Source: JACVRW01 sp963837445 (GTDB lineage: Bacteria > Actinomycetota > Thermoleophilia > Solirubrobacterales > Thermoleophilaceae). From it: a stretch of 64,000 nucleotides of DNA. The stretch lies in assembly GCA_963837445.1 (NCBI GenBank), contig CAWINK010000003.1, positions 186,001 to 250,000 on the forward strand, read 5' to 3'. Positions 44,370 to 51,458 of this stretch are shown in pieces. Numbering within the stretch: the stretch's first letter is position 1; every line of letters begins with the position of its first letter. Both the position numbers and the translations under genes were made by a program. The notes below the pieces were generated by a model. It saw only the letters and a program-made list of their open reading frames with translations, had not been told where the DNA came from and searched no databases.

Positions 44370-44716
44370 TCCAAGGCTCCCCTCCGCCAGACGAACACGA
44401 GCGCCAACAGCAGGAGGACGATGAAGATGGCCATCTCGACGAGGGCGAATACGCCGAACAGCTCGAGCTTCAGGGCGACCGGGTAGAGGAACACCACCTC
44501 GATGTCGAAGAGGATGAACAGCATCGCGATCAGGTAGAAGCTGATTCCAAAACGGAAGGATTTCTTCACGTCGGAGGGCAGGCCGCTCTCGTAGGGCTCC
44601 CGCTTGACGCCGATCGACCGCTTCGGCCCGAGGGCGTTGTTGGCAAGCGTGAAAGCGGTACCGATACCGATCCCAAGAAGCAGGAAGACAAGCGCTGGTA
44701 GGTAGCTCTTCAGCAC
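44360..44716 (-). CDS. nuoA: NADH-quinone oxidoreductase subunit A
   Basis: 118 aa, three membrane helices, first gene of the nuo operon. GVKREPYESGLPSDVKKSFR and FYLIAMLFILFDIEVVFLYP (conserved Asp/Glu) are the family signatures. GTG at 44716 is the only start. The 77-bp region up to the divergent gene at 44794 must hold the operon promoter; no clear -10/-35 pair could be assigned by eye. Confidence 0.95.
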   Translation of the reverse strand: MLKSYLPALVFLLLGIGIGTAFTLANNALGPKRSIGVKREPYESGLPSDVKKSFRFGISFYLIAMLFILFDIEVVFLYPVALKLELFGVFALVEMAIFIVLLLLALVFVWRRGALEWK

Positions 44717-44793
44717 GCCAACCGGGAGGTATAACGCAAGCTTGTGCGAGGCAGCTACATAGTGCGGAAGGACACTCTCTGAGCGACGTTCAC

Positions 44794-45216
44794 ATGGTGG
44801 TCGGGATCGCCGTCCTGGCCACGAACCTGGTGGCCGCGGGGTGGGGCGCGATCGGTTGGCTGCGCAAGGATGCGCGCGCCTCGATCGTCTTCTGGCCGCT
44901 GCTCCGGCTCGCCCAGGCGGCGGTCGTGGTGCAGGCGGTCCTCGGCTTCCTGCTCGTGGCCCGCGGCGCCTCGTCTCCCGACGGCCTGCACATCGCCTAC
45001 GGCGTCGCGCCGCTAGTGATCGCGCTCGTGAGCGAGGGCATGCGCGTGGGCATCGCTCAGCGCGAGCTCGAGGGCGTGGACGACGTGGAAGCGCTCGAGC
45101 GCTCCGAACAGGTGGCGCTGGCGAAGCGCGTGGCGCTCGGTGAGATGGGTGTGATGACCGTCGGCGCTCTCCTGATCCTCACGCTAGCCCTGCGCGCGTC
45201 CCAGACTGGCGGCTAG
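44794..45216 (+). CDS. Small four-helix membrane protein
   Basis: 140 aa. Four hydrophobic segments: about 1-23 (MVVGIAVLATNLVAAGWGAI), 31-58 (WPLLRLAQAAVVVQAVLGFL), 67-90 (LHIAYGVAPLVIALVSEGM) and 113-135 (LGEMGVMTVGALLILTLALR). A polar loop with ELEGVDDVEALERSEQVALA lies between the third and fourth. I do not recognise a characterised family. It is divergent from nuoA and shares its promoter interval, so co-regulation with complex I is possible. ATG at 44794 is the first ordinary start; a CTG five codons upstream is conceivable. The 164 bp after it contain the GCAAGAC/GTCTTGC hairpin at 45248-45265 and no gene. Confidence 0.65.
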   Translation: MVVGIAVLATNLVAAGWGAIGWLRKDARASIVFWPLLRLAQAAVVVQAVLGFLLVARGASSPDGLHIAYGVAPLVIALVSEGMRVGIAQRELEGVDDVEALERSEQVALAKRVALGEMGVMTVGALLILTLALRASQTGG

Positions 45217-45247
45217 CGCCGGGGTCAGCGCCGCCGCGCCCCGCCTC

Positions 45248-45265
45248 GCAAGACGCAGGTCTTGC
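45248..45265. terminator. Small hairpin in the 45217-45380 spacer
   Basis: GCAAGAC, loop GCAG, GTCTTGC: a 7-bp perfect stem about 30 nt after the membrane-protein stop, without a T-run. A weak terminator or attenuator is possible. Confidence 0.35.
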
Positions 45266-45380
45266 CGCGCCTCGCGCGCCCTTTCGCGGGATTCGCAACT
45301 TCGGATCACATCGGGCGCATGAAAACCGTCTCGCCGCCGTTCACGTAACACTGACCGGGCGAACCGGTTGGACATAGGGG

Positions 45381-45776
45381 ATGGCCATTTTCAAGCCACG
45401 CGAGCATTCGATCCTGGCGGATCTCCGCCTTCTCAAGGAGGCGCGTGACTTCGCGGAGCGGGCTGCCGCGGACTTCGGGTTCGACGGCGCCGCCTGCTAC
45501 GACGTCAAGCTCGCGATGAGCGAGGCGGTGACCAACGCGATCCAGCACGGCTCGTCCTCGCCGAACGACCCGATCAAGATCGTCGTGGCCGCGGAGGGCG
45601 GGGCGCTCGTGTTCGAGGTGCTCGACACCGGTCGCTTTCGCCCTCGCGTGAGGCGGCGCGGCGAGCTCACCGAGTCGGGTCGCGGCCTCGAGTTCATGCG
45701 GGTCCTGATGGACGAGGTGGACCTGCGCTCCAGTGACGGCGGCACGCTGATGCGCTTCGCGAAGCGGCGCGCCTAG
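45381..45776 (+). CDS. RsbW/SpoIIAB-like ATP-binding (HATPase) protein, probable anti-sigma factor or serine kinase
   Basis: 131 aa GHKL ATPase fold alone, with no dimerisation or sensor domain. VKLAMSEAVTNAIQHGSSSP is the N-box (Glu and Asn binding Mg-ATP), FEVLDTGRFRPR the G1 box and ESGRGLEFMRVLMDEVDLRS the G2 region. RsbW-type proteins sequester a sigma factor and phosphorylate a STAS antagonist. Neither a sigma factor nor an antagonist is adjacent; the closest sigma gene is an ECF type 7 kb away, not the usual partner. The 3' end overlaps the convergent cupredoxin gene by 4 bp. Confidence 0.8.
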   Translation: MAIFKPREHSILADLRLLKEARDFAERAAADFGFDGAACYDVKLAMSEAVTNAIQHGSSSPNDPIKIVVAAEGGALVFEVLDTGRFRPRVRRRGELTESGRGLEFMRVLMDEVDLRSSDGGTLMRFAKRRA

Positions 45777-46150
45777 CGCACGCGCAGCGTCCCGGTCATC
45801 CCAAGCTCCTCGTGGTCGCCGACGGTGCAGACGATCCTGTAGTTGCCGTGCTCGAGATTGAGACGGGTGGACCCTGTCCGGCCGGCGGGCAGGGTGGGCG
45901 TCCCGTCGATCTCCTCGTCTCCCCGGAACACCTTCAGGTTGTGCGCCAGCGAGCCCTCGTTGATCAGGGTGATGCTGAGCGTCCCGGCGCCCTGGAGGAC
46001 GATCGTCGACGGGTCGAACGAGTAGTCGGCGCCCACCACACGCAGCTTCGCGTTCGCGGGCGCCGTGACGGTTCGGCCGGGCTCGGCCTCGTCTCCGCAG
46101 CCCAGGACGAGCAGCGGGTAGAGCGCGAGGACGAGGGCGAAGCGGCGCAA
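45773..46150 (-). CDS. Cupredoxin-domain lipoprotein (probable type 1 copper)
   Basis: 125 aa. A lipoprotein signal (FALVLALYPLLVLGC) is followed by a plastocyanin-like domain. Putative ligands are His in GSLAHNLKVF and the Cys-x4-His-x4-Met pattern in IVCTVGDHEELGM, the classic spacing of type 1 blue copper sites. It would be a membrane-anchored electron carrier on the outer face of the cell. TTG at 46150 is the only start giving the full signal peptide. It is divergent, 24 bp apart, from a lipoprotein cytochrome c, suggesting a shared respiratory role. Confidence 0.8.
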   Translation of the reverse strand: MRRFALVLALYPLLVLGCGDEAEPGRTVTAPANAKLRVVGADYSFDPSTIVLQGAGTLSITLINEGSLAHNLKVFRGDEEIDGTPTLPAGRTGSTRLNLEHGNYRIVCTVGDHEELGMTGTLRVR

Positions 46151-46174
46151 GGCGAGCGGATACTATGCGCCGCC

Positions 46175-46552
46175 GTGACGCGTCCGATCGTTATCGCCTG
46201 CGCGCTCGCCTCCGCGGTCCTCGCGGGCTGCGGCGGCGACATCACCGTTTCCGAGGACGACCAGACCGCCCGTCGCGGGGCTGAGCTCTTCTATGAACGC
46301 TGCTCTGGCTGCCACACCTTCGAGGCCGCGAACTCCTACGGATCGAAGCCCGAGGGCCAGCTCCAGGGCGGCGAGGCCACGAACGGCCCGAACTTCGACC
46401 AGCGCAAGGAGTCCAGGGAGGACGTGCTCTTTGCGATCCGGAATGGAGGCTTTTCGGGAGCCATCATGCCGGCGAACATCGTGACCGGCGAGGATGCCGA
46501 GGCGGTGGCCACGTTCCTGGAGGAGTACTCCGGCCGCAAGTCCGGCGGCTAG
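46175..46552 (+). CDS. Cytochrome c lipoprotein, single heme
   Basis: 125 aa. The signal peptide ends in a lipobox (ASAVLAGC). AELFYERCSGCHTFEAANSY holds the CxxCH heme site, and FSGAIMPANIVTGEDAEAVA the probable distal Met ligand, as in small class I cytochromes c. It would sit on the outer membrane face as an electron carrier. GTG at 46175 gives the signal peptide. It is divergent from the cupredoxin lipoprotein and 18 bp upstream of serS on the same strand. Confidence 0.85.
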   Translation: MTRPIVIACALASAVLAGCGGDITVSEDDQTARRGAELFYERCSGCHTFEAANSYGSKPEGQLQGGEATNGPNFDQRKESREDVLFAIRNGGFSGAIMPANIVTGEDAEAVATFLEEYSGRKSGG

Positions 46553-46570
46553 GCGCTAGGCGAGGTCGCG

Positions 46571-47821
46571 ATCCTCGACCTCAGGCAGATCCGCGAGGAC
46601 CCGCAGCCCGCGCGTGACGCGCTCGCGCGGCGCGGCATCGACGCTGCCCTGATCGACGAGGCGCTCGAGCTCGACGAGCGCCGCCGCGCGCTCCTGCCGG
46701 AGCTGGAGGATCTGCGCGCGCGCAAGAACCAGGCGAGCAAGCGCATCGGCGAGCTCCAGCGGACCGGCGAGGACGCCTCGGAGGCGATCGCCGAGACGCG
46801 CGGGCTCTCGGAGCGGGAGAAGGAGCTCGACGAGGAGCTGCGCGCGGTCGAGGAGCGGCGCACGAGCGTCCTGCTGTCGCTGCCGAACCTCCCGGACCCC
46901 ACAGCGGCCGACGAGGACGAGGTGCTGCGCGAGGTGGGCGAGGCGGGCAAGACCGGGCGCACCCACGTGGAGCTGCTCGGCGACGACCTCGACACGGAGC
47001 GCGCCGCCCGCGTCTCGGGCTCGCGCTTTGCCTACCTGAAGGGGCCGCTCGTGCGGCTCGAGCTGGCCCTGGTTCAGTGGGCCCTGTCGCGGCTCGACGA
47101 GCACGGCTTCACCCCTGTGATCCCGCCGGTGCTGGTGCGCGAGCAGGCGCTCATCGGCACCGGCATGCTGCCCGACACCGAGCAGCAGCTCTACCGCGTG
47201 CCCGAGGACGAGCTCTATCTCGTGGGCACATCCGAGGTGCCGCTCGCGTCGCTGCACGCCGGCGAGATCCTGGGAGGCACCGACCTGCCGCGCCGCTACG
47301 CCGGCTTCTCGCCCTGCTTCAGGCGCGAGGCGGGCGCGGCGGGCAAGGACACGCAGGGCCTGTTCCGCGTGCACCAGTTCGACAAGGTCGAGATGTTCAC
47401 GTTCGTCTCGCCGGAGCAGTCACAGGACGAGCACGAGCGCCTGCTCGCGATCGAGGAGGAGATCCTCCAGGCGCTGGGGCTCCCGTACCGGGTCGTGAAC
47501 ATCGCGGTGACCGACCTGGGTGCCTCCGCCGCCAAGAAGTACGACCTCGAGGCGTGGCTACCCGGGCAGGAGCGCTTCCGGGAGCTCACCTCGTGCTCGA
47601 ACACCACGGATTTCCAGGCGCGCCGGCTCGACATCCGCTTCCGCCCCGCCGAGGGCGAGGCCGTGCGACACGTGCACACGCTGAACGGCACGGCCGTCGC
47701 GGTCGGACGGACGATCATCGCGATCGTCGAGAATCACCAGCTCGAGGACGGCAGCGTCGAGATACCCGCGATCCTGCACGAGTTCGGGGCGCCCTTGCGG
47801 CTCGAGCCCGCCTCGCGGTAG
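46571..47821 (+). CDS. serS: Seryl-tRNA synthetase, apparent ATC start
   Basis: About 416 aa. Charges tRNA-Ser; two tRNA-Ser genes lie downstream. The N-terminal coiled-coil arm (LDLRQIREDPQPARDALARR through EKELDEELRAVEERR) precedes the class II core: motif 2 FSPCFRREAGAAGKDTQGLF, HQFDKVEMFTF, SSCSNTTDF-like TSCSNTTDFQARRLDIR and motif 3 VGRTIIAIVENHQLEDGSVE. The frame has no ATG, GTG or TTG before codon 118 (GTG 46922). The expected MLDLRQIR start reads ATC CTC GAC with GCGAGG upstream, so either ATC is used or a G was miscalled as C. Confidence 0.92.
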   Translation: MLDLRQIREDPQPARDALARRGIDAALIDEALELDERRRALLPELEDLRARKNQASKRIGELQRTGEDASEAIAETRGLSEREKELDEELRAVEERRTSVLLSLPNLPDPTAADEDEVLREVGEAGKTGRTHVELLGDDLDTERAARVSGSRFAYLKGPLVRLELALVQWALSRLDEHGFTPVIPPVLVREQALIGTGMLPDTEQQLYRVPEDELYLVGTSEVPLASLHAGEILGGTDLPRRYAGFSPCFRREAGAAGKDTQGLFRVHQFDKVEMFTFVSPEQSQDEHERLLAIEEEILQALGLPYRVVNIAVTDLGASAAKKYDLEAWLPGQERFRELTSCSNTTDFQARRLDIRFRPAEGEAVRHVHTLNGTAVAVGRTIIAIVENHQLEDGSVEIPAILHEFGAPLRLEPASR

Positions 47822-47830
47822 CGTCGGGTC

Positions 47831-48328
47831 ATGTTGGACGAGCAGGGCGCGCGCGAGTTCACCGAGCACTACCTGGACGCCTGGAACTCCCACGACGCCG
47901 AGCGGATCGAGCCGCTCGTGACCCCGGACGTGGTGTGGCTCGACCCGGCCCTGCCGGAGCCCGCTCGCGGGGTCGAGCAGGTGAAGGACTTCATGCGGCG
48001 CTCATGGGTGGCCTTCCCCGACCTCCGCTTCACCTCGGGGCCGATGTGGCTCGAGCCGCACGGCGACTCGATGACCTGGTCCTGGCGCATGGAGGGCACG
48101 CACGGCGGCGTGATCGACCCTCCCGGCTTCGCCTCGACCGGGAAGCGGATCGACATCGACGGGATCGACGTGTGGGACTTCGCCCAGGGGCGCATCGAGC
48201 ACTACCGCGCGTACTACGACATGGCCACATTGGCGCGCCAGATCGGCGCTATGCCGCCGCCGGGCAGCACCGGCGAGCGCATGGGCGTTCTGCTCCAGCG
48301 CACGCAGGCGCGCTTCGCTCGCCGCTGA
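47831..48328 (+). CDS. SnoaL-like polyketide-cyclase-fold protein
   Basis: 165 aa NTF2-like fold. EFTEHYLDAWNSHDAERIEP, VTPDVVWLDPALPEPARGVE, FMRRSWVAFPDLRFTSGPMW and KRIDIDGIDVWDFAQGRIEH are typical of the SnoaL ester-cyclase family in order and spacing. Most such proteins in primary-metabolism settings have unknown small-molecule substrates. It starts at ATG 47831, 10 bp after serS on the same strand, and precedes a tRNA-Ser gene. Confidence 0.8.
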   Translation: MLDEQGAREFTEHYLDAWNSHDAERIEPLVTPDVVWLDPALPEPARGVEQVKDFMRRSWVAFPDLRFTSGPMWLEPHGDSMTWSWRMEGTHGGVIDPPGFASTGKRIDIDGIDVWDFAQGRIEHYRAYYDMATLARQIGAMPPPGSTGERMGVLLQRTQARFARR

Positions 48329-48351
48329 GCGGCCTAACCTTAAGCCGCGCC

Positions 48352-48440
48352 GGAGGGGTGGCAGAGCGGTTGAATGCACCGGCCTTGAAAGCCGGAAGGG
48401 GCCATCAGGTCCCTCGTGGGTTCGAATCCCACCCCCTCCG
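48352..48440 (+). tRNA. tRNA-Ser(TGA)
   Basis: An 89-nt class II tRNA. Acceptor GGAGGGG (48352-48358) pairs with CCCCTCC (48433-48439), discriminator G. The anticodon loop CTTGAAA gives TGA at 48386-48388. A long variable arm and GGTTCGAATCC T-arm are present. No CCA is encoded. Confidence 0.95.
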
Positions 48441-48466
48441 CTCCAGGGCCGCGGTCGAGCCGGCGC

Positions 48467-49954
48467 TTACGACGCGACGGCGGGCGCGGCGGATCTTCTG
48501 AACGCCGTTCGCGTGAGCTCGATTGTCTCGAGGAGCATGGCGCGGCTGAGCACGAGCAGGCCGAGACAGGCCACGGTCACGGCCGCCAGCGACGCGGCCA
48601 CGCCCAGCCAGACAGACGGCTCGCCTGAGGAGGCCACCAGCCAGCCGATGGCGCCGGCGAGGACCGCCAGGAGGAGGGGCACGCCCGCGGCCCGAGCGAG
48701 CCGGGCACCCGTTCGCCGCCTGAGCGCGATGCCGAAGCCAACCGCCTCGACCGCGCCGCCCGCCACCCAACCGAGACCGACGGCCTCGGGCCCGAGCGGC
48801 ACGACGAGCGCGAACGCCACGAGGAGCCAGGCGATCGACTTCGCCGCGACGCAGCGGAGGACCGTCTTCGGCTCCTCGGTCGCCAAGAGGTAGCCGACGG
48901 CGACGATCCCGATCGGCGTCCCGATCATGAGGCCGAGCGCAGACCAGAGCAGGACCGGTGGCACGTCGTCCCATTCGGGTCCAAGCACGACCGGCATGAG
49001 CGCCTGCGCGCCCGCCACGAGCGCCGGCACGATCAGCACGCCACTCACCCCGACCAAGCCGATCGCGCGCTCGACGAGTTGGCGCGGCACCTGGCCCGCG
49101 TCGAGGAGGCGCGCCATCGTGGGATAGAAGATGCGCTTGAGGGAGCCGAAGAGCAGCTGTGGCACCTGCATCACGCGGTTGGCGAGCGTCCAGAGCCCGA
49201 GCACACCCAGCCCCGCGATGGCTGCGACCCCCACGCTCAGCGCCTGGTCCCGGATGAGCTGGACGGCGCTGGCCGCTTGCACGCGCACCCCGAACCCGAG
49301 GACGCCGCGGATCCGGTCGAACGCCCAGCGGGGCCGAACCCAGCCCACGGGTCCGATCCTCGCCATGACGATGCTGCCGAGCGCCGCACGGAGCACCGCG
49401 GCCACAGCTACCCCGGCCACTCCGAGCCCGGCTGCCACGAGCGCGATGGCGATCGCGTAGAAGGAAATCGCCTCGACCACCTCGACAGTCGCCACCGGGC
49501 CGTAGACGAGCTGGCGCTCGAGGACGAGCGAGGCCGGAATGCGGAAGCTCGTGAGCGGGACGGACCAAGCCATGACGGCGAGGACGACGCCGTCGGCGCC
49601 CAACGGTACGGCGGCGGCGGTGAACGCGGCCGCGAGCCCGACGGTGAACGCGAGCTGGAACGCGAGCGCCGCCTCCAGGTCGCGCCGGTCAGGCGGCGCC
49701 GGCCGTCCGATGTAGCCCGCCACGAGTCCGCCCTCGCTGAGCGACCGGCTGATGAAGATGAACACGTTGCCGAGCGCGAGCAGGCCGAACTCGCTCGGCA
49801 GCAGGAGCGCCGCGAGGGCGATATTGCCGCCCAGCCCGAACAGGAGGATGACGAGGCCGCGCAGGCCGAGGATCGCGGCGCCGGTCGAAGCTCGTCGTCT
49901 GATCTCCCCCGGCGCCAGCGGAGCGCTCGCGTGGGGTGCGGGCGGCTCACTCAA
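48467..49954 (-). CDS. Polysaccharide flippase (Wzx/MurJ-like MOP family)
   Basis: About 495 aa with 12-14 hydrophobic helices. GAAILGLRGLVILLFGLGGN, FGLLALGNVFIFISRSLSEG, LANRVMQVPQLLFGSLKRIF and FYPTMARLLDAGQVPRQLVE are typical of polysaccharide-biosynthesis flippases, which move lipid-linked glycans across the membrane. The start is uncertain: TTG at 49954 overlaps the glycosyltransferase end by 8 nt, while ATG at 50005 would overlap by 59 nt and add a low-complexity N-terminus. It is the third gene in a cupin, glycosyltransferase and flippase operon. Confidence 0.82.
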   Translation of the reverse strand: MSEPPAPHASAPLAPGEIRRRASTGAAILGLRGLVILLFGLGGNIALAALLLPSEFGLLALGNVFIFISRSLSEGGLVAGYIGRPAPPDRRDLEAALAFQLAFTVGLAAAFTAAAVPLGADGVVLAVMAWSVPLTSFRIPASLVLERQLVYGPVATVEVVEAISFYAIAIALVAAGLGVAGVAVAAVLRAALGSIVMARIGPVGWVRPRWAFDRIRGVLGFGVRVQAASAVQLIRDQALSVGVAAIAGLGVLGLWTLANRVMQVPQLLFGSLKRIFYPTMARLLDAGQVPRQLVERAIGLVGVSGVLIVPALVAGAQALMPVVLGPEWDDVPPVLLWSALGLMIGTPIGIVAVGYLLATEEPKTVLRCVAAKSIAWLLVAFALVVPLGPEAVGLGWVAGGAVEAVGFGIALRRRTGARLARAAGVPLLLAVLAGAIGWLVASSGEPSVWLGVAASLAAVTVACLGLLVLSRAMLLETIELTRTAFRRSAAPAVAS

Positions 49955-50831
49955 GCCCGCGGATCCGCTTCGTGCGGGCAGCGAGCCAGGGGCCCGGCTG
50001 CGCATCCGGCGGCGGTACCGGCTGGGGCGGCAGCTTCCCGTGGAACGGCGATAGGCGGTGGAAGAGGAGCGCGAGGATCTCGCGCTCGAGCAGGTGGGAC
50101 TCCGTCTCGAGCCGCTGCGACCACTCTGCCTGCTCGTGGTCGGGCCGGTCCACGTAGCAGTTCGGCCGCCACGTCGAGACGAACTTGAAGCTCGTCAGCG
50201 CCACCACCCGCAGCGGCGGGCCGACCTCGCGCTGGAGGCGATCGACGAAGTCGATGTCGATCGGAACTGACGCCTCGGTGTGGTGGCGCCAGCGCACCCT
50301 TCGCCCGAGCTCGGTGAGGTGCACCAGCGACGTGGGTGGGATCCACCGCCCGAGCGGCCGGTCGCCAGGGTCGAGTCCCGAGAGCACCTTCCGACGGCTA
50401 CCGGGCGGGCCCACCAGCTCGGTGAGGCCGTGCGCAAATGGCGCACCGGCGCGCTCGAGCTCTCCCACGACCGCGGCGAGATGCCACGGATGCCAGAGGT
50501 CGTCGTGGCCGAGGTAGGCCACGTAGCGCCCCGCGGCCAGCTCGAAGGCCGCGTTGTTCGGCCCCGCCTGAGAGCCGACGTTCTGCTCGAGGTTCAGCCA
50601 CTTCACACGCGGATCGCCAAAGGAGGTGGCGACCTCCTCCGAGTCGTCGGTGCATCCGTCCCCGACCACCAGGAGCTCGAGGCTGGGGTAGGTCTGCCGC
50701 AGCACCGAGCGAATGGCGTGGCGCAGCACCGAGCTGTAGTTGTACGTCGGGATGATCACGGTCACGAGCGGCGCCGGGTCGGCGAGCGACGCCGGCCCGC
50801 TGCGCGCGAACGCGACGAGATCGCGCAGCAC
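49947..50831 (-). CDS. Family 2 glycosyltransferase
   Basis: About 294 aa. LVTVIIPTYNYSSVLRHAIR, SLELLVVGDGCTDDSEEVAT, QNVGSQAGPNNAAFELAAGR and YVAYLGHDDLWHPWHLAAVV form a GT-A fold, with HDD in the DXD metal position. The C-terminal ~120 residues are less conserved. The first ordinary start in frame after the upstream gene is GTG at 50831; the frame is open further upstream without a start, so a slightly longer protein is possible. It probably adds one sugar to the glycan exported by the downstream flippase. Confidence 0.82.
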   Translation of the reverse strand: MLRDLVAFARSGPASLADPAPLVTVIIPTYNYSSVLRHAIRSVLRQTYPSLELLVVGDGCTDDSEEVATSFGDPRVKWLNLEQNVGSQAGPNNAAFELAAGRYVAYLGHDDLWHPWHLAAVVGELERAGAPFAHGLTELVGPPGSRRKVLSGLDPGDRPLGRWIPPTSLVHLTELGRRVRWRHHTEASVPIDIDFVDRLQREVGPPLRVVALTSFKFVSTWRPNCYVDRPDHEQAEWSQRLETESHLLEREILALLFHRLSPFHGKLPPQPVPPPDAQPGPWLAARTKRIRGLE

Positions 50832-50866
50832 TTTGCCGCGCCGCAGCGCGGTGGCCGCCTGGCCGG

Positions 50867-51391
50867 TTAGAAGCTGAACGGGATCAGATCGGTGTCGAGG
50901 GGGAGGTCCCACTTGTCCGGCGCCTCGTGGTCGTACGCGCGGGTCGGACAGTTGATCATCTGCGCGTCCGAGATCCCGACGTTCTCGACAGCGTGCCAGA
51001 CACCGGCGGGGATCCGCAGGAGCGCTCGGGAGTGGTCGTCGAAGCACTGCACCGTGACGAGCCCGCGCGTCGGCGATTCCTCGCGGTCGTCGTAGAGCGC
51101 GACGCGCAGGCTTCCCGCCGCCATGAAAAGCCGGTCGTCCTGGTGGTCGTGCTTGACCCATCCCTTGACCACCCCGGGGCGGATGGTGATCTCGTAGACG
51201 TGGACGAGGGGCTGATCGTCCCAATCCTGGTTGAAGACCTCGCACACCGAGCCGCGGTTGTCGGGATGCGTAATCGCGGGCCGAACCCGAACGCCGTCGA
51301 TCACGGGCGAAACGGGCTTTCCTTCCGGGGTAACGGTTTGGGGCCGCTTGGTGGGCGCGGAAGCGCCCACGGGGCCGTTCGCGCTAGTCAC
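50867..51391 (-). CDS. RmlC-like cupin (dTDP-4-dehydrorhamnose 3,5-epimerase family)
   Basis: 174 aa. GSVCEVFNQDWDDQPLVHVY, VVKGWVKHDHQDDRLFMAAG (cupin His cluster), LYDDREESPTRGLVTVQCFD, LLRIPAGVWHAVENVG and NCPTRAYDHEAPDKWDLPLD follow the RmlC pattern of sugar-nucleotide epimerases. The catalytic His/Tyr pair cannot be confirmed by eye, so a non-epimerase sugar-nucleotide enzyme is possible. GTG at 51391 follows an AT-poor divergent region shared with the transpeptidase gene. It is the first gene of a three-gene glycan operon. Confidence 0.78.
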   Translation of the reverse strand: MTSANGPVGASAPTKRPQTVTPEGKPVSPVIDGVRVRPAITHPDNRGSVCEVFNQDWDDQPLVHVYEITIRPGVVKGWVKHDHQDDRLFMAAGSLRVALYDDREESPTRGLVTVQCFDDHSRALLRIPAGVWHAVENVGISDAQMINCPTRAYDHEAPDKWDLPLDTDLIPFSF

Positions 51392-51458
51392 GATGCGCAC
51401 TGTAACGCGAACCTGGCGCTGGCTCTCCGCCCGCGTCAGTACGCTAGGCCCCCGCCGC

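Noticed and set aside
41913..44486. 857-codon open frame on the plus strand
   Set aside because: Antisense to nuoD, nuoC and nuoB, spans their junctions, and reads as shadow composition.
45381..45776. RsbW-like protein as partner of the ECF sigma factor at 52762
   Set aside because: RsbW proteins pair with group 3 sigma factors and a STAS antagonist; nothing in the sequence links these two distant genes.
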